Positions 7,923-17,291 are shown, counted from the stretch's first letter. The stretch: 64,000 nucleotides of DNA from UBA2336 sp036787955 (GCA_036787955.1 DAIQOI010000003.1:62001-126000); one strand, 5' to 3'. Notes: generated from the letters alone by a model not told the origin. Program-made: numbers and translations.

Positions 7923-9255
7923 ACTGACCCGCGAATTTGTGGAATACTTCCGCCAGCTGCTGGAAGCGCGGGATAGCGCTGCTATTCGCCAGGTACTGCA
8001 CGAGGTAAAGCCTGCCGATATTTCTGCGCTCCTGTATGAATTTAATTCAGAGGAATCAAAATATGTGCTCGATCTGCTGCCCATCGAGGTTCAGGCACAA
8101 ATCATCAATGATCTGGACGAGGAAACCCGCAGGCGGTTTTTGAAGATCTACAGTCCCGGCGAAATAACCGGCCTGATAAACCTGCTGAACTCCGATGATG
8201 CAGCCGACCTGCTCAATGAACTTCCGGTGAAGACCCGCGAAGAGGTACTGAGCGGCATGGATGCCCAACTCCGGGCGCAGGTAATTGACCTGTTGCGATT
8301 CGAAGAAAATGTGGCTGGCGGGCTCATGGCCAAAGAGCTGATCAAAGTGCGGCACAACTGGACTGTGGCCCAATGCCTTGAGGAAGTGCGTAAACAGGCA
8401 GAAGAAGTAGATAAATTTTATGCCGTTTATGTGGTAGACGAGCAGGATCGATTAGTTGGTAGTGTGTCGTTAAAGGATTTGGTTTTATCGCATCCGTCCA
8501 GGCTGGTATCGGAAATCTGCGAAACCGATATTGTATCGGTTGACACCTTTTTGCCCGACCGCGATGTAGCCGATATCATGCGAAAATATGATCTGGAATC
8601 GGTGCCGGTGGTAAATGTTAACGGCCAGCTTGTAGGTCGTATCACCATTGACGATGTAGTGGATGTGATTACCGAGCAGGCCGAAGAAGAGCGGCAACTC
8701 ATGTCGGGTATCAGCGAAGACGTGGAGGAAGACGATACCGTATGGCGTAATACGCGGGCACGCCTGCCCTGGTTACTCATCGGGATAGCGGGCGGATTGC
8801 TGAACGCAAAGTTTATGGGCTTTTTTGAAAACGAGCTGGCACGGGTTACCGCCATTGCTTTTTTCACACCCCTGATTCAGGCTACCGGTGGCAATGTAGG
8901 CATCCAATCCTCGGCATTGATCGTGCAAAGCCTTGCCCATTCCGGCTTTGTTTATGAAGGTCTGTTGGTGCGATTAACCAAGGTACTCATGATAGCCCTG
9001 TTGAACGGGCTGTTTCTTTCCCTGCTGGTGTATGGTGCAAATATTCTGTTGTTTAAAGAAATGCATTTATCGTTAATCGTTTCGGTTGCCTTGTTTAGCG
9101 TGGTGGTCTTTGCTTCCTTCGTGGGTACCTTCACACCGTTGGTGCTGAACAAAATGGGCTATAATCCCGCACTGGCGTCCGGTCCGTTTATTACCACCAT
9201 CAACGATTTACTGGGCCTTACGGTTTATTTTCTTACGGTTCACTTTCTGCTCTGA
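7900..9255 (+). CDS. mgtE: MgtE-family magnesium transporter
   Basis: About 451 residues in the standard MgtE order: an N-terminal superhelical domain (about 1-125), two CBS domains (about 130-255) and a C-terminal five-helix transport domain (from about 280). The pore signature TPLIQATGGNVGIQSSAL is intact. It imports Mg2+ across the inner membrane, gated by Mg2+ binding to the N and CBS domains. The start is inside rsmA: a GTG at 7900 or a TTG at 7888; I prefer the GTG. No separate promoter or Mg2+ riboswitch leader is possible in this overlap. Confidence 0.95.
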   Translation: MQQTLPFELTREFVEYFRQLLEARDSAAIRQVLHEVKPADISALLYEFNSEESKYVLDLLPIEVQAQIINDLDEETRRRFLKIYSPGEITGLINLLNSDDAADLLNELPVKTREEVLSGMDAQLRAQVIDLLRFEENVAGGLMAKELIKVRHNWTVAQCLEEVRKQAEEVDKFYAVYVVDEQDRLVGSVSLKDLVLSHPSRLVSEICETDIVSVDTFLPDRDVADIMRKYDLESVPVVNVNGQLVGRITIDDVVDVITEQAEEERQLMSGISEDVEEDDTVWRNTRARLPWLLIGIAGGLLNAKFMGFFENELARVTAIAFFTPLIQATGGNVGIQSSALIVQSLAHSGFVYEGLLVRLTKVLMIALLNGLFLSLLVYGANILLFKEMHLSLIVSVALFSVVVFASFVGTFTPLVLNKMGYNPALASGPFITTINDLLGLTVYFLTVHFLL

Positions 9256-9349
9256 GTTTTTCGTGTACAGAACGATGTAAGTTTCGGGGTCATTTTGATT
9301 TGCTGCATTTAATGGTTTTCATGTTAATTTGACATTTCGTATCCCCCAG

Positions 9350-10198
9350 ATGGAAGGACAATTAAAAAGGTGGCCAGAAAAACTCAGCGAAAAATTCAAT
9401 TCCATAATTGAAAAGCCCCTGCTTACCTCAACGCTGGTGCTGGTGCTCATCACTATTCTGGTTCTTTCCCTGAGTTTGAAATATTACCTCTATGATTTTG
9501 ACGCTTTCTGGGCACAGGTGCTGGCCGAGGCCCACGGCATGATATTCGACATAGCGGTAATTGGTATACTTATTTTCTGGCTGAATGAAAACGGACAGAT
9601 CAGGCAGCGCATCCGCTTTTATAAAGATGAGATTGACGACTTCCGCCTGTGGGAATCAGAAGAAGCTGCATTTCGTACGGTGGGTAACATAAAGCGTCTG
9701 AACCGGCACAATATTCATGAGATAAATCTTGTAAACTGCTTTCTTTCCAAAACGAATCTAAACTATGTTAACCTGAAAGGTTCCAACCTGAACTCGGCCA
9801 ATGTGTCGCAATCCTCCTTAATTGAAGCAAATCTGGAAAACACCCGCCTCAACCAAACCAATTTTGAGAACTCCAACCTCAATCAGGCAAACTTCAGAGG
9901 GGCCTATGCCAGCGGTGCAAATTTTAAGGACGCTTTTCTGATTAAAGCTCAGTTTGAAAATGCTTTTCTCATCAAAGCAAATTTTAACAATGCCTATCTG
10001 ATGGAAGCAAACCTGCAGAACAGCTACCTGATGGGTGCTGACTTTGAAAATGCGAGCTTGTATAAGGCCGATTTCCGGGGCGCCAAGGGGCTTACCATCG
10101 ATCAGCTGGCCAAAGCCAAGACGCTTTATCTGGCCAGATTTGATGAAGATTTGCAAAATCAGATAATGCAAACCCTGCCCGAGCTGGTAGGTGCCTGA
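9350..10198 (+). CDS. Membrane-anchored pentapeptide-repeat protein
   Basis: About 282 residues. The first 100 hold two hydrophobic segments (near residues 25-45 and 60-80), followed by a charged linker and then about 25 tandem pentapeptide repeats of the A(N/D)LxN type (for example LNQANF, LIKANF, LMEANL), which form a right-handed quadrilateral beta-helix. An ATG at 9350 is the best start; an in-frame TTG lies at 9329. Its target is unknown. It is preceded by a weak promoter-like TTAATTTG at 9324. Membrane-anchored repeats of this kind act as scaffolds or effectors in some bacteria, but nothing in the context fixes the role. Confidence 0.85.
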   Translation: MEGQLKRWPEKLSEKFNSIIEKPLLTSTLVLVLITILVLSLSLKYYLYDFDAFWAQVLAEAHGMIFDIAVIGILIFWLNENGQIRQRIRFYKDEIDDFRLWESEEAAFRTVGNIKRLNRHNIHEINLVNCFLSKTNLNYVNLKGSNLNSANVSQSSLIEANLENTRLNQTNFENSNLNQANFRGAYASGANFKDAFLIKAQFENAFLIKANFNNAYLMEANLQNSYLMGADFENASLYKADFRGAKGLTIDQLAKAKTLYLARFDEDLQNQIMQTLPELVGA

Positions 10199-10216
10199 AA
10201 TTTTATCAAAAAATTG

Positions 10217-10224
10217 TATCTTTG
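10217..10224 (+). promoter_or_regulatory. Bacteroidota-type -7 promoter element for greA
   Basis: TATCTTTG matches the TAnnTTTG consensus of the Bacteroidota primary sigma factor exactly. Transcription would begin about 7 bases downstream, near 10231, which is the first base of the hairpin described next. The -33 region is poor (CCTG at 10194). Confidence 0.65.
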
Positions 10225-10231
10225 TTGCGAT

Positions 10232-10268
10232 AACAACGGTCGGCTTGCCCGTCCGTTGTTTCTTTTTT
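10232..10268 (+). terminator. Terminator-like hairpin in the greA leader
   Basis: A perfect 8-bp stem AACAACGG (10232-10239) with CCGTTGTT (10253-10260), extended by CGG/CCG after one mismatch, is followed at once by TCTTTTTT. This is a standard intrinsic terminator shape. It lies 33 bases after the pentapeptide-repeat stop and just after the greA promoter, so it could end the upstream transcript, attenuate greA, or both. Confidence 0.75.
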
Positions 10269-10301
10269 ACTCACCCCATCAGTGAAACAAAAACAGGGTT
10301 T

Positions 10302-10778
10302 ATGTCTCGTAAAATTTCATACTACACGAAAGAAGGTTTGGAGAAGCTCAAGAATGAACTGGCCGAGCTGAAAGGAAAAGGTCGTGCAGAAATAGCCCGT
10401 CAGATTGCCGAAGCCCGCGACAAAGGCGATCTGAGCGAAAATGCTGAATACGATGCGGCCAAAGATGCACAGGGACACCTGGAAGCAAAAATTGCCCAGC
10501 TGGAAGAACTGCTGGCCAATGCGCGCCTGCTGGACGAAACCAACATTGATACTTCCAGGGTTAGCATCCTGTCGCGCGTTACCATAAAAAACGCCCGCAA
10601 TGGCGCCCTGTTTACCTACACACTGGTTTCAGAAGAGGAAGCTGATTTGAAATCGGGAAAAATATCAACCCTTTCACCCATCGGCAAAGGACTGCTGGGC
10701 AAGAAAAAAGGTGATACCGCAGTTATTAAAACACCGGCCGGTGAGATGACTTTTGAAATAATTGATATAGGAATTTAA
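10302..10778 (+). CDS. greA: Transcription elongation factor GreA
   Basis: A 158-residue GreA: an N-terminal coiled coil with the acidic tip (SENAEYDAAKDAQG, near residues 42-55) that stimulates RNA cleavage in backtracked RNA polymerase, and a C-terminal FKBP-like domain. The start MSRKISYYTKEGLEKL at 10302 is the family start; the frame is open further upstream but runs into the hairpin leader. The leader is about 70 bases long and holds a terminator-like hairpin. The next gene, for a HIT protein, begins 9 bases after the stop. Confidence 0.96.
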   Translation: MSRKISYYTKEGLEKLKNELAELKGKGRAEIARQIAEARDKGDLSENAEYDAAKDAQGHLEAKIAQLEELLANARLLDETNIDTSRVSILSRVTIKNARNGALFTYTLVSEEEADLKSGKISTLSPIGKGLLGKKKGDTAVIKTPAGEMTFEIIDIGI

Positions 10779-10787
10779 GTAAGCAAC

Positions 10788-11183
10788 ATGCCATCCGTTT
10801 TTACCCGTATCATTAACCGGGAAATTCCGGGACACATTGTTGCGGAAGACGAGCGGTACATCGCCTTTCTCGACATCATGCCGTTGGTTACCGGCCATGT
10901 GCTGGTGGTGCCCAAGCAAGAAGTTGATTACATCTTTGATTTGGATGACGACACTTTAACCGGGCTTACCCTGTTTGCCAAAAAGGTAGCTCGGGCGATG
11001 AAAAAAGTTATTCCCTGCCGGCGTATTGGTGTGGCGGTTATCGGGCTGGAGGTGCCTCATGTACACATTCATCTGGTTCCGATGAATACGATGGATGATC
11101 TGAATTTCACCCGTCCGAAGCTTAAGCCAACATCAGAGGAACTTGCCAAAACCGCTGAAAGAATCCGCAGTGCTTTAGGTTAA
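10788..11183 (+). CDS. HIT-family nucleotide hydrolase
   Basis: A 131-residue histidine-triad protein with the catalytic VPHVHIHLVPM (H-x-H-x-H) near residues 88-98 and the typical N-terminus FTRIINREIPGHIVAED. Members hydrolyse nucleoside phosphoramidates or related dinucleotides. It is 9 bases downstream of greA and probably co-transcribed. The final 4 bases overlap the end of the convergent gpsA. Confidence 0.93.
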   Translation: MPSVFTRIINREIPGHIVAEDERYIAFLDIMPLVTGHVLVVPKQEVDYIFDLDDDTLTGLTLFAKKVARAMKKVIPCRRIGVAVIGLEVPHVHIHLVPMNTMDDLNFTRPKLKPTSEELAKTAERIRSALG

Positions 11184-12241
11184 TCAAGAAAGTCAATATC
11201 TACGTTCAGCGGATAGCGCATCAGGTATTGCAGGGCCTCTTTAACGGTTAAATCCTCAAACAAAACCTTGTAGAGCGTAGCAGTAATGGGGGCACGAACA
11301 CCGTAGTAATCTGCACATTTTCGTGCTATGCGCACCGTGTTAATCCCTTCGGCAACTTCATCCATGCTTTCCAGTATTTCCTGAAGAGTCATGCCCTGTG
11401 CCAGCTTATAGCCCACCTGAAAGTTGCGGCTCAGCGAACTGTTGCAGGTAGTAACCAGGTCGCCTACACCGGCTAACCCCAGAAAGGCTTTGGTGTTGCC
11501 ACCCAGCGCCCTGCCCAGGTAAATCATTTCTACCAGGCCACGGCTGATGAGCAGTCCACGCGCATTTTCGCCATATCCCATACCGGTGAGTGCGCCCGAT
11601 GCGATGGCGATAATATTTTTCAGCACACCTGCCAGCTCAACGCCGGTCAGGTCGTTGTTTCCATAAACCTGAAACCGGTCATTGCGCAGCAGCCTCTTGC
11701 CCAGGCTTATTACTTCATTAAAATGACTGGCCACAACTGTGGCAGCCGGATGTTTGGCGGCCAGTTCTTTCGACAGGTTAGGGCCTGCCAGGCAGCCTAC
11801 ACGTACCACCACACTTTCTTCGCGTATCACTTCGCTCATGGTCTTTACCTGCGAGCGGTTTAACCGGGTGATTGTCTCAAGGGTTTGCCCTTTGGGCAAG
11901 GTAATGTCAAACCCTTTTGTTCCATGGATAAGGATGTGGTAAGGATGAAGGTACGGTGAAAGTTTGCGCATCATGCTCCGGAAATGTGCCGATGGCACAA
12001 TGGGAAAAATAACATCACATTCGCGGGCCAGCCGCTCCAGGTCATTGACCGGGGTGATGTTTTTTTTCATTTTGTGTCCGCGGTTTTCCCGTTTATGCTG
12101 TATCCGTTCAATGGTTTTCTCATCACGGGCATACAATACAACGTTTCGGTGAACAGCCAGCAAATTGGCTACTGCACTACCGAAGTTACCTGCTCCGATA
12201 ACGCCTATGGGTTTTTCGTCAGATAGCTTTTTCGAGGTCAT
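11180..12241 (-). CDS. gpsA: Glycerol-3-phosphate dehydrogenase [NAD(P)+]
   Basis: A 353-residue GpsA that reduces dihydroxyacetone phosphate to sn-glycerol 3-phosphate for phospholipid synthesis. The Rossmann motif GVIGAGNFGSA is near residue 12, GPNLSKELA in the middle and the catalytic-lysine region ELAGVLKNIIAIA follows. The start lies inside the end of the PlsB-like gene (23-base overlap), coupling synthesis of glycerol 3-phosphate to its acylation. Confidence 0.96.
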   Translation of the reverse strand: MTSKKLSDEKPIGVIGAGNFGSAVANLLAVHRNVVLYARDEKTIERIQHKRENRGHKMKKNITPVNDLERLARECDVIFPIVPSAHFRSMMRKLSPYLHPYHILIHGTKGFDITLPKGQTLETITRLNRSQVKTMSEVIREESVVVRVGCLAGPNLSKELAAKHPAATVVASHFNEVISLGKRLLRNDRFQVYGNNDLTGVELAGVLKNIIAIASGALTGMGYGENARGLLISRGLVEMIYLGRALGGNTKAFLGLAGVGDLVTTCNSSLSRNFQVGYKLAQGMTLQEILESMDEVAEGINTVRIARKCADYYGVRAPITATLYKVLFEDLTVKEALQYLMRYPLNVDIDFLD

Positions 12242-13910
12242 ACCCGGTAAGCCGGTTGTGGTAATAGTACAGCAGGCTCAGATCCTGCGTAATGATGTTA
12301 CCTTCTTTGTTAAATAACAGGGGGCGTTTCAGGTGAAAAATACCCACGTTCTCCATTCCGTGCCGGATGACTAAATCAATTTTTCCTTTCAGGTGGGTGG
12401 CATGATTAATTTTGCCTTCTTTCTTAAGACGATAAATATGTTTGCGTACCCGTTTGCAGGTCTTCCGGAATTCTGCATATTCTAAAACCAGATCTTCTTC
12501 GGGCAACTTGAGCAGGCCAAACAGGTCCAGCTTAGGATGTTTTTTCTGCCACAATTGAAAGGCAACAAATGCCACCAGATGACTGGCAAATACACGGTTG
12601 ATGCGGTGGTATTCTGCCACGATGCGCTGGCCCAGCATGCGGGTGTACTCATCTTCGCGTTGCGGATCTATCGATACGTATCCGTTGGTAATGAAATAGT
12701 CGCGCGTATTGATCAGTCTTCCCTGGCTATCGCGGCTGTTGCCATCGTCATCTACATAATTTCCTAAAACGTCCAGCGCCTTCCCTATGGAAACGGATAT
12801 GTTCGAGCCCTTGCTAAAAAATTTAAACAGGAAGCGTATGAGCTGAAAGCTTCCGTATTTATCCTGTTCGGGCAAATAGCGGTCCTGGCCTTTAACGGTT
12901 AAGTAATCTTCAATGAGGTCCGGGGCCTCCAGCACAAAGTGGTAGTTGAGGGTAACGGGTACCACGAAAATTTTGCGGGGCTCTTCATCAGGGGGTGTTT
13001 CCAGATAAAGATTGCGTTGGGCTTCAATGCAGGTGGAGAGCAGTCCGAGTTTCAGCGATTTTTCGATTGCCCCACTGCGTGAACGGGTGCCCCCGGGAAA
13101 AAACAAACTATGTGCACCTTTTTGAATGGCCAGGGTTGAATAGGTTTTCAGGGTTTCCAGATAGGGCAGGTTCTTTTTTCTGCGATCAACCTTATAGGCC
13201 CCCAGGCTATTCATAAAATAGGCGAATATCTTGATGTTGAACAGGTTTAATCCGGCACCGTAAATAAATGCAGGTAAGCCCAGTGCATGAATCACCCATC
13301 CGATAAGTACGGAATCCAGGTTACTGAAATGCGTAGGCACCATGACGATGGTTCCGTGCCGGGCCAGTTTTCGAAGCTGCTTTACCTTGCCCACAATCTG
13401 GATTTTGTCGCGCAGTGTGTACTGACTGCGGAATATGGCACCAAACTTTTTCACACGTGCCGCATTGAGCAGGCGGTTAAACCAGAAGGTGGTTATTTCG
13501 CGTGCCAGCTTGTAGGAGCTCGGTTTGAAATTGCCGGCTATCTCGTTGGCATAGCGGGTAACAATTTGTTTTAACAACTCTTTTTCCTCACCGCTGTTGT
13601 CATCCGGGCGGGAAGCCAACGCATTTACCGACTCTTTTACCTGCATCCAGAACCGAGGTTCATCTTTCGGGTCCACGCGCCACCGGTTGCGCTTCATGCG
13701 CTGCTGCTCGCGGTACACAGTGGTTTGAAGTTCATCCAGCAACTGCTTTCGGGTGGGCCGTAGCTGCAAGATGCGGTCATACGATTTTTGTATAACTTCC
13801 TCTATAAATTCTTTGCGGTTACGGCTTAACTGATAAACCGGCCAGTCGGGTATCCCCTCCAGTATGGGCTTGTATTTCTTGTTCTTGTTCTTTTTTTCCA
13901 GTACTTCCAC
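12219..13910 (-). CDS. PlsB-like glycerol-3-phosphate acyltransferase
   Basis: A 563-residue protein with an acyltransferase (PlsC-type) core in its middle: the HX4D motif THFSNLD near residues 192-198, the GAYKVDRR region, FPGGTRSRSG near 270-278, and a later VPVTLNY. The long helical N- and C-terminal parts and the overall size match PlsB-like proteins more than PlsC (about 250). It probably makes lysophosphatidic acid from glycerol 3-phosphate, which fits its overlap with gpsA. The exact acyl donor cannot be told from sequence. Confidence 0.82.
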   Translation of the reverse strand: MEVLEKKNKNKKYKPILEGIPDWPVYQLSRNRKEFIEEVIQKSYDRILQLRPTRKQLLDELQTTVYREQQRMKRNRWRVDPKDEPRFWMQVKESVNALASRPDDNSGEEKELLKQIVTRYANEIAGNFKPSSYKLAREITTFWFNRLLNAARVKKFGAIFRSQYTLRDKIQIVGKVKQLRKLARHGTIVMVPTHFSNLDSVLIGWVIHALGLPAFIYGAGLNLFNIKIFAYFMNSLGAYKVDRRKKNLPYLETLKTYSTLAIQKGAHSLFFPGGTRSRSGAIEKSLKLGLLSTCIEAQRNLYLETPPDEEPRKIFVVPVTLNYHFVLEAPDLIEDYLTVKGQDRYLPEQDKYGSFQLIRFLFKFFSKGSNISVSIGKALDVLGNYVDDDGNSRDSQGRLINTRDYFITNGYVSIDPQREDEYTRMLGQRIVAEYHRINRVFASHLVAFVAFQLWQKKHPKLDLFGLLKLPEEDLVLEYAEFRKTCKRVRKHIYRLKKEGKINHATHLKGKIDLVIRHGMENVGIFHLKRPLLFNKEGNIITQDLSLLYYYHNRLTGYDLEKAI

Positions 13911-13964
13911 GGGGGCAAATTAGCATATTTTTGATGCCTGTAGCATCGTATTTGTTTACCGGGC

Positions 13965-14207
13965 TTACTGGAGAGAAAGAAGGGCCTCGCTGAGGGCTTT
14001 TTCCATGTCGCCAAAGCGAACCATGGCTTGCTGTATGAAGCGATCGCTCAGGAGCTGAAGCAACTGGCTTTCCTGTTCCACATCAAACTGACTTATCTTA
14101 AAAGTCTGCTCCAACAGTCCGTGTTCCAACTTAATAATATACCGGTTATTCCACGTCATCAGCGTTACTTTGCAGGAGCCAAATTCCAGTTCATTTAGTA
14201 TTCTCAT
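13965..14207 (-). CDS. Small protein of unknown function
   Basis: An 80-residue protein beginning MRILNELEFG. It has no signal peptide, membrane segment or cysteine cluster apart from one Cys. The pattern of short beta strands followed by two helices (QESQLLQLLSDRF; FGDMEKALSEALLSL) suggests a compact alpha/beta fold. The frame is open further upstream to 14369, but that would overlap the divergent secreted-protein gene, so I choose the internal ATG. It lies 54 bases upstream of the PlsB-like gene on the same strand. Confidence 0.55.
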   Translation of the reverse strand: MRILNELEFGSCKVTLMTWNNRYIIKLEHGLLEQTFKISQFDVEQESQLLQLLSDRFIQQAMVRFGDMEKALSEALLSLQ

Positions 14208-14345
14208 AAGCAGTGTATCCGGGTAGTTAAGAACTCTGTGAAGAACATTAGTTTTTGTAAAAATGTTAAAATAAGGTGGTACATTGGCCGTTAGGTTTCC
14301 GGGATTTTTTCCATCCGTTCCAGGGTTATATATTGTCACTTCGAT

Positions 14346-17291
14346 ATGAAAGGGGCCGCAACATTGCATTTTTCTGTGTTTAGGTTACTACCGGTCGTCA
14401 AATGGTGGGCATTGTGGATAATTTTCTTCAGCCTTGCCACGGAATCACTGGCCACCCACCTGCGGGCCGGTCAGATTACCGTGAGGAAGGTAGGCGACAA
14501 TTGTGATTTCACCTACGAGATTATTGTGACCGTCTATACGAATACAGCTTCACCGGTATTGTTTGGCGGTGATCAGGATGTTTTGCGGTTTGGTGATGGC
14601 GACTGGGTGCTGGTACCGGAAACTCCCAATACCAGTTTGCCGGAATTCGGCCCCAACATAGGCACGGCATCGTACAGAATTGTACACACCTATCCAGGGC
14701 CGGGGGCTTATACCATCAGCTACTTCGAGCCCAACAGAAACGGCGGGGTTTTAAACATGGATGCTTCCATCAATACCACCTTTTATCTGGAAACCCAGCT
14801 CATTATCGACCCCTTTATTTGCAACCGAAACAGTCCTAATTTGCTGGTACCACCTATTGACCGGGCCTGCAAGGGCGTGGCTTTCTTTCACAACCCCGGT
14901 GCATACGATGCCGATGGCGACAGTTTATCTTATGAGCTGGTGGTTCCGTTTCGCGACCGCAATAAGCCTGTTATAAATTACCGGCCTCCGAATCACCCTA
15001 GTTTTTATGGTACCTGTCAGCCTGGAAATGAAGCAGGTGATGGCCCCCCCACGTTCAGCATCAATCCTGTTGACGGAACTTTGCTATGGGATGCGCCTTG
15101 TCAGGCGGGCGAATATAATATTGCCTTCATTGTCATAGAATGGCGTAAGGTAAACGGGCAGTGGGTCCGGATTGGATTTGTGCGGAGAGACATGCAGATT
15201 ATCGTTGAAGACTGTGACAACGATCGTCCCGACCTCGAGGTTCCTGCCGACCTGTGCGTAGAGGCCGGCACCACCATCAATGCTACTATTTTTGGCATTG
15301 ATCCCAATAATAACCGGGTTAAGCTGGAAGCCTTCTCAGAAATTTTTGATCCAACTTTTCCATCCAGGGCCACGGTTAGCCCCTTTCCCCCTGTATTTCA
15401 GAATTCCAATCCCCCTGCCGAACTGCAGTTTTCATGGAATACCACCTGCGATCATGTTAAAGACCAACCCTACCAGATAGTTTTTAAAGTTACCGATGAT
15501 GGTGCACCTCGGCTGGTTACCTTCAAAACGTGGCGCATTAAAGTAATCGGGCCGGCACCACAATGGGTACAGGCCAATGCAAACATGGCTCAGCGCAGTG
15601 CTGACCTGGAGTGGCAACCTTATGTTTGTGAGAATGCCGAATCGATACAGATTTGGCGCAAGGTTAGTTCAACAGCATTCGCGCCGGATAGCTGCCAGAC
15701 AGGCATGCCGCCATTTCTGGGTTATTCATTGATTGCCACACGACCCGCAACAACTACTACTTTCACCGATACCAACGGTGGGCGCGGCCTGGATGCCGGA
15801 GCGCAATACTGCTACCGCCTGGTGGCGGTGTTCCCCCAGCCGCTGGGCGGTGAAAGCTATGTGTCGCAGGAAATATGCATACCGCCCATTCTGGCTGATG
15901 AACCGGTGATCACGCATGTTACAGTTGAGAAGACCGGATTCAGCGATGGAAGGATCCGCATCAGCTGGCGTTCTCCTTTTGAGATTGACAAGACCCAGTT
16001 TCCGGGGCCTTACGAATATAAAGTGTGGCGCGCGAGGGGCTTTACCGGTAATGCCGGTTTAACCGAAGTACACCCCGGCACCCTTCCCGGCGACACAACC
16101 GTGGTGGACAGCGATTTGGATACCGACACGGATGTGTTTAATTACCGCGTAGTATTATACTCCAATACATCTGCCGAACCGACCGTATGGTCGCCTGTTG
16201 ATACGTCATCCATTGCTTCTTCCGTACGGCTGGATTTACGACCTTTCCGCAATCAAATTCAACTTACCTGGACAGCCGTAGTACCATGGTCCAATGCGCG
16301 CTCGGCCTATCCACGACACCTGATTTACCGCGGCCCGGAAGGAGCATCCGAAAATGATCTGATTTTAATTGACAGTGTTGATGTGCTGCAGTCGGGCTTT
16401 ACCTACATTGACTCCGGGCAGTGGAATAACACCCCGCTGGAAGAAACAAAGGTGTATTGCTACCGGGTGTTGGTGCGTGGCGGGTATGGTAATCCTGCGA
16501 TTGGAGAACCCCTCAACAACTTTAGCCAGATTGGCTGTGCCCAGCCTAATGATGTGACTCCACCCTGCAGGCCCGAGATGGTGCCGTTTGTAATAGACTG
16601 CGAAAATTTTGTGAGCCAGTATGGCTGTAATCCTTCCAATTTTGTAAATGTGGTTCGGTGGCGCAAACCAACCGATCCGGAATGCAGGGAAGACACGCGC
16701 AGTTACAATGTTTATGCTTCCGGCACCACCACCGGGCAGTATTTCCTGCTGGCTTCGAACATCCGGGATACGGTATTTTATGACAGCGCACTCTCATCGT
16801 TTGCACGTTGCTACCGCATCAGTGCGGTGGATCGGTCAGGAAATGAAAGCGAACTCAGCGTTCCTGCCTGCAACGATAACTGTCCCTACTACGAATTGCC
16901 AAATCTGTTTACACCCAACGGGGATTTTTGTAACGATGTGTTTGCTGCATATGGATATGAACCGGTATTTGATCCGGAAATTCCGGAAAACTATCCCTGC
17001 CGCAACATTTTCATCGGGCCGCGTGGGGAAAACCTTACCCTTAAATGCGCCCGGTTTGTGCAATCTGTCAACTTCCGGGTGGTAAACCGATGGGGGGATG
17101 AGGTGTATGCATACCAGGGACGGGCCGGTGATGAACAAAATGATATTTACATCCGCTGGGATGGTCGAAACAAGAACGGTACTCCGCTATCAACCGGTAT
17201 TTATTTTTATGTGGCTGAAGTAATGTTTAATGTCGTGGATCCTGCCAAACGAAAGCAAACTATCAAAGGATGGGTGCAGATAATCCGTTGA
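14346..17291 (+). CDS. Giant secreted protein with gliding-motility-associated C-terminal domain
   Basis: A 981-residue extracellular protein. It has a signal peptide (hydrophobic stretch about residues 20-35), beta-sandwich and FN3-like segments, many cysteines, and a C-terminal domain (about 880-981) with NLFTPNGD, VNRWGDEV, WDGRNKNG and STGIYFYV. These are the marks of the CHU_C / gliding-motility-associated domain, a type B sorting signal for type IX secretion. It is therefore predicted to be exported by the type IX system and possibly attached to the surface. Its ligand is unknown. The stop overlaps the next gene by 22 bases. Confidence 0.88.
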   Translation: MKGAATLHFSVFRLLPVVKWWALWIIFFSLATESLATHLRAGQITVRKVGDNCDFTYEIIVTVYTNTASPVLFGGDQDVLRFGDGDWVLVPETPNTSLPEFGPNIGTASYRIVHTYPGPGAYTISYFEPNRNGGVLNMDASINTTFYLETQLIIDPFICNRNSPNLLVPPIDRACKGVAFFHNPGAYDADGDSLSYELVVPFRDRNKPVINYRPPNHPSFYGTCQPGNEAGDGPPTFSINPVDGTLLWDAPCQAGEYNIAFIVIEWRKVNGQWVRIGFVRRDMQIIVEDCDNDRPDLEVPADLCVEAGTTINATIFGIDPNNNRVKLEAFSEIFDPTFPSRATVSPFPPVFQNSNPPAELQFSWNTTCDHVKDQPYQIVFKVTDDGAPRLVTFKTWRIKVIGPAPQWVQANANMAQRSADLEWQPYVCENAESIQIWRKVSSTAFAPDSCQTGMPPFLGYSLIATRPATTTTFTDTNGGRGLDAGAQYCYRLVAVFPQPLGGESYVSQEICIPPILADEPVITHVTVEKTGFSDGRIRISWRSPFEIDKTQFPGPYEYKVWRARGFTGNAGLTEVHPGTLPGDTTVVDSDLDTDTDVFNYRVVLYSNTSAEPTVWSPVDTSSIASSVRLDLRPFRNQIQLTWTAVVPWSNARSAYPRHLIYRGPEGASENDLILIDSVDVLQSGFTYIDSGQWNNTPLEETKVYCYRVLVRGGYGNPAIGEPLNNFSQIGCAQPNDVTPPCRPEMVPFVIDCENFVSQYGCNPSNFVNVVRWRKPTDPECREDTRSYNVYASGTTTGQYFLLASNIRDTVFYDSALSSFARCYRISAVDRSGNESELSVPACNDNCPYYELPNLFTPNGDFCNDVFAAYGYEPVFDPEIPENYPCRNIFIGPRGENLTLKCARFVQSVNFRVVNRWGDEVYAYQGRAGDEQNDIYIRWDGRNKNGTPLSTGIYFYVAEVMFNVVDPAKRKQTIKGWVQIIR

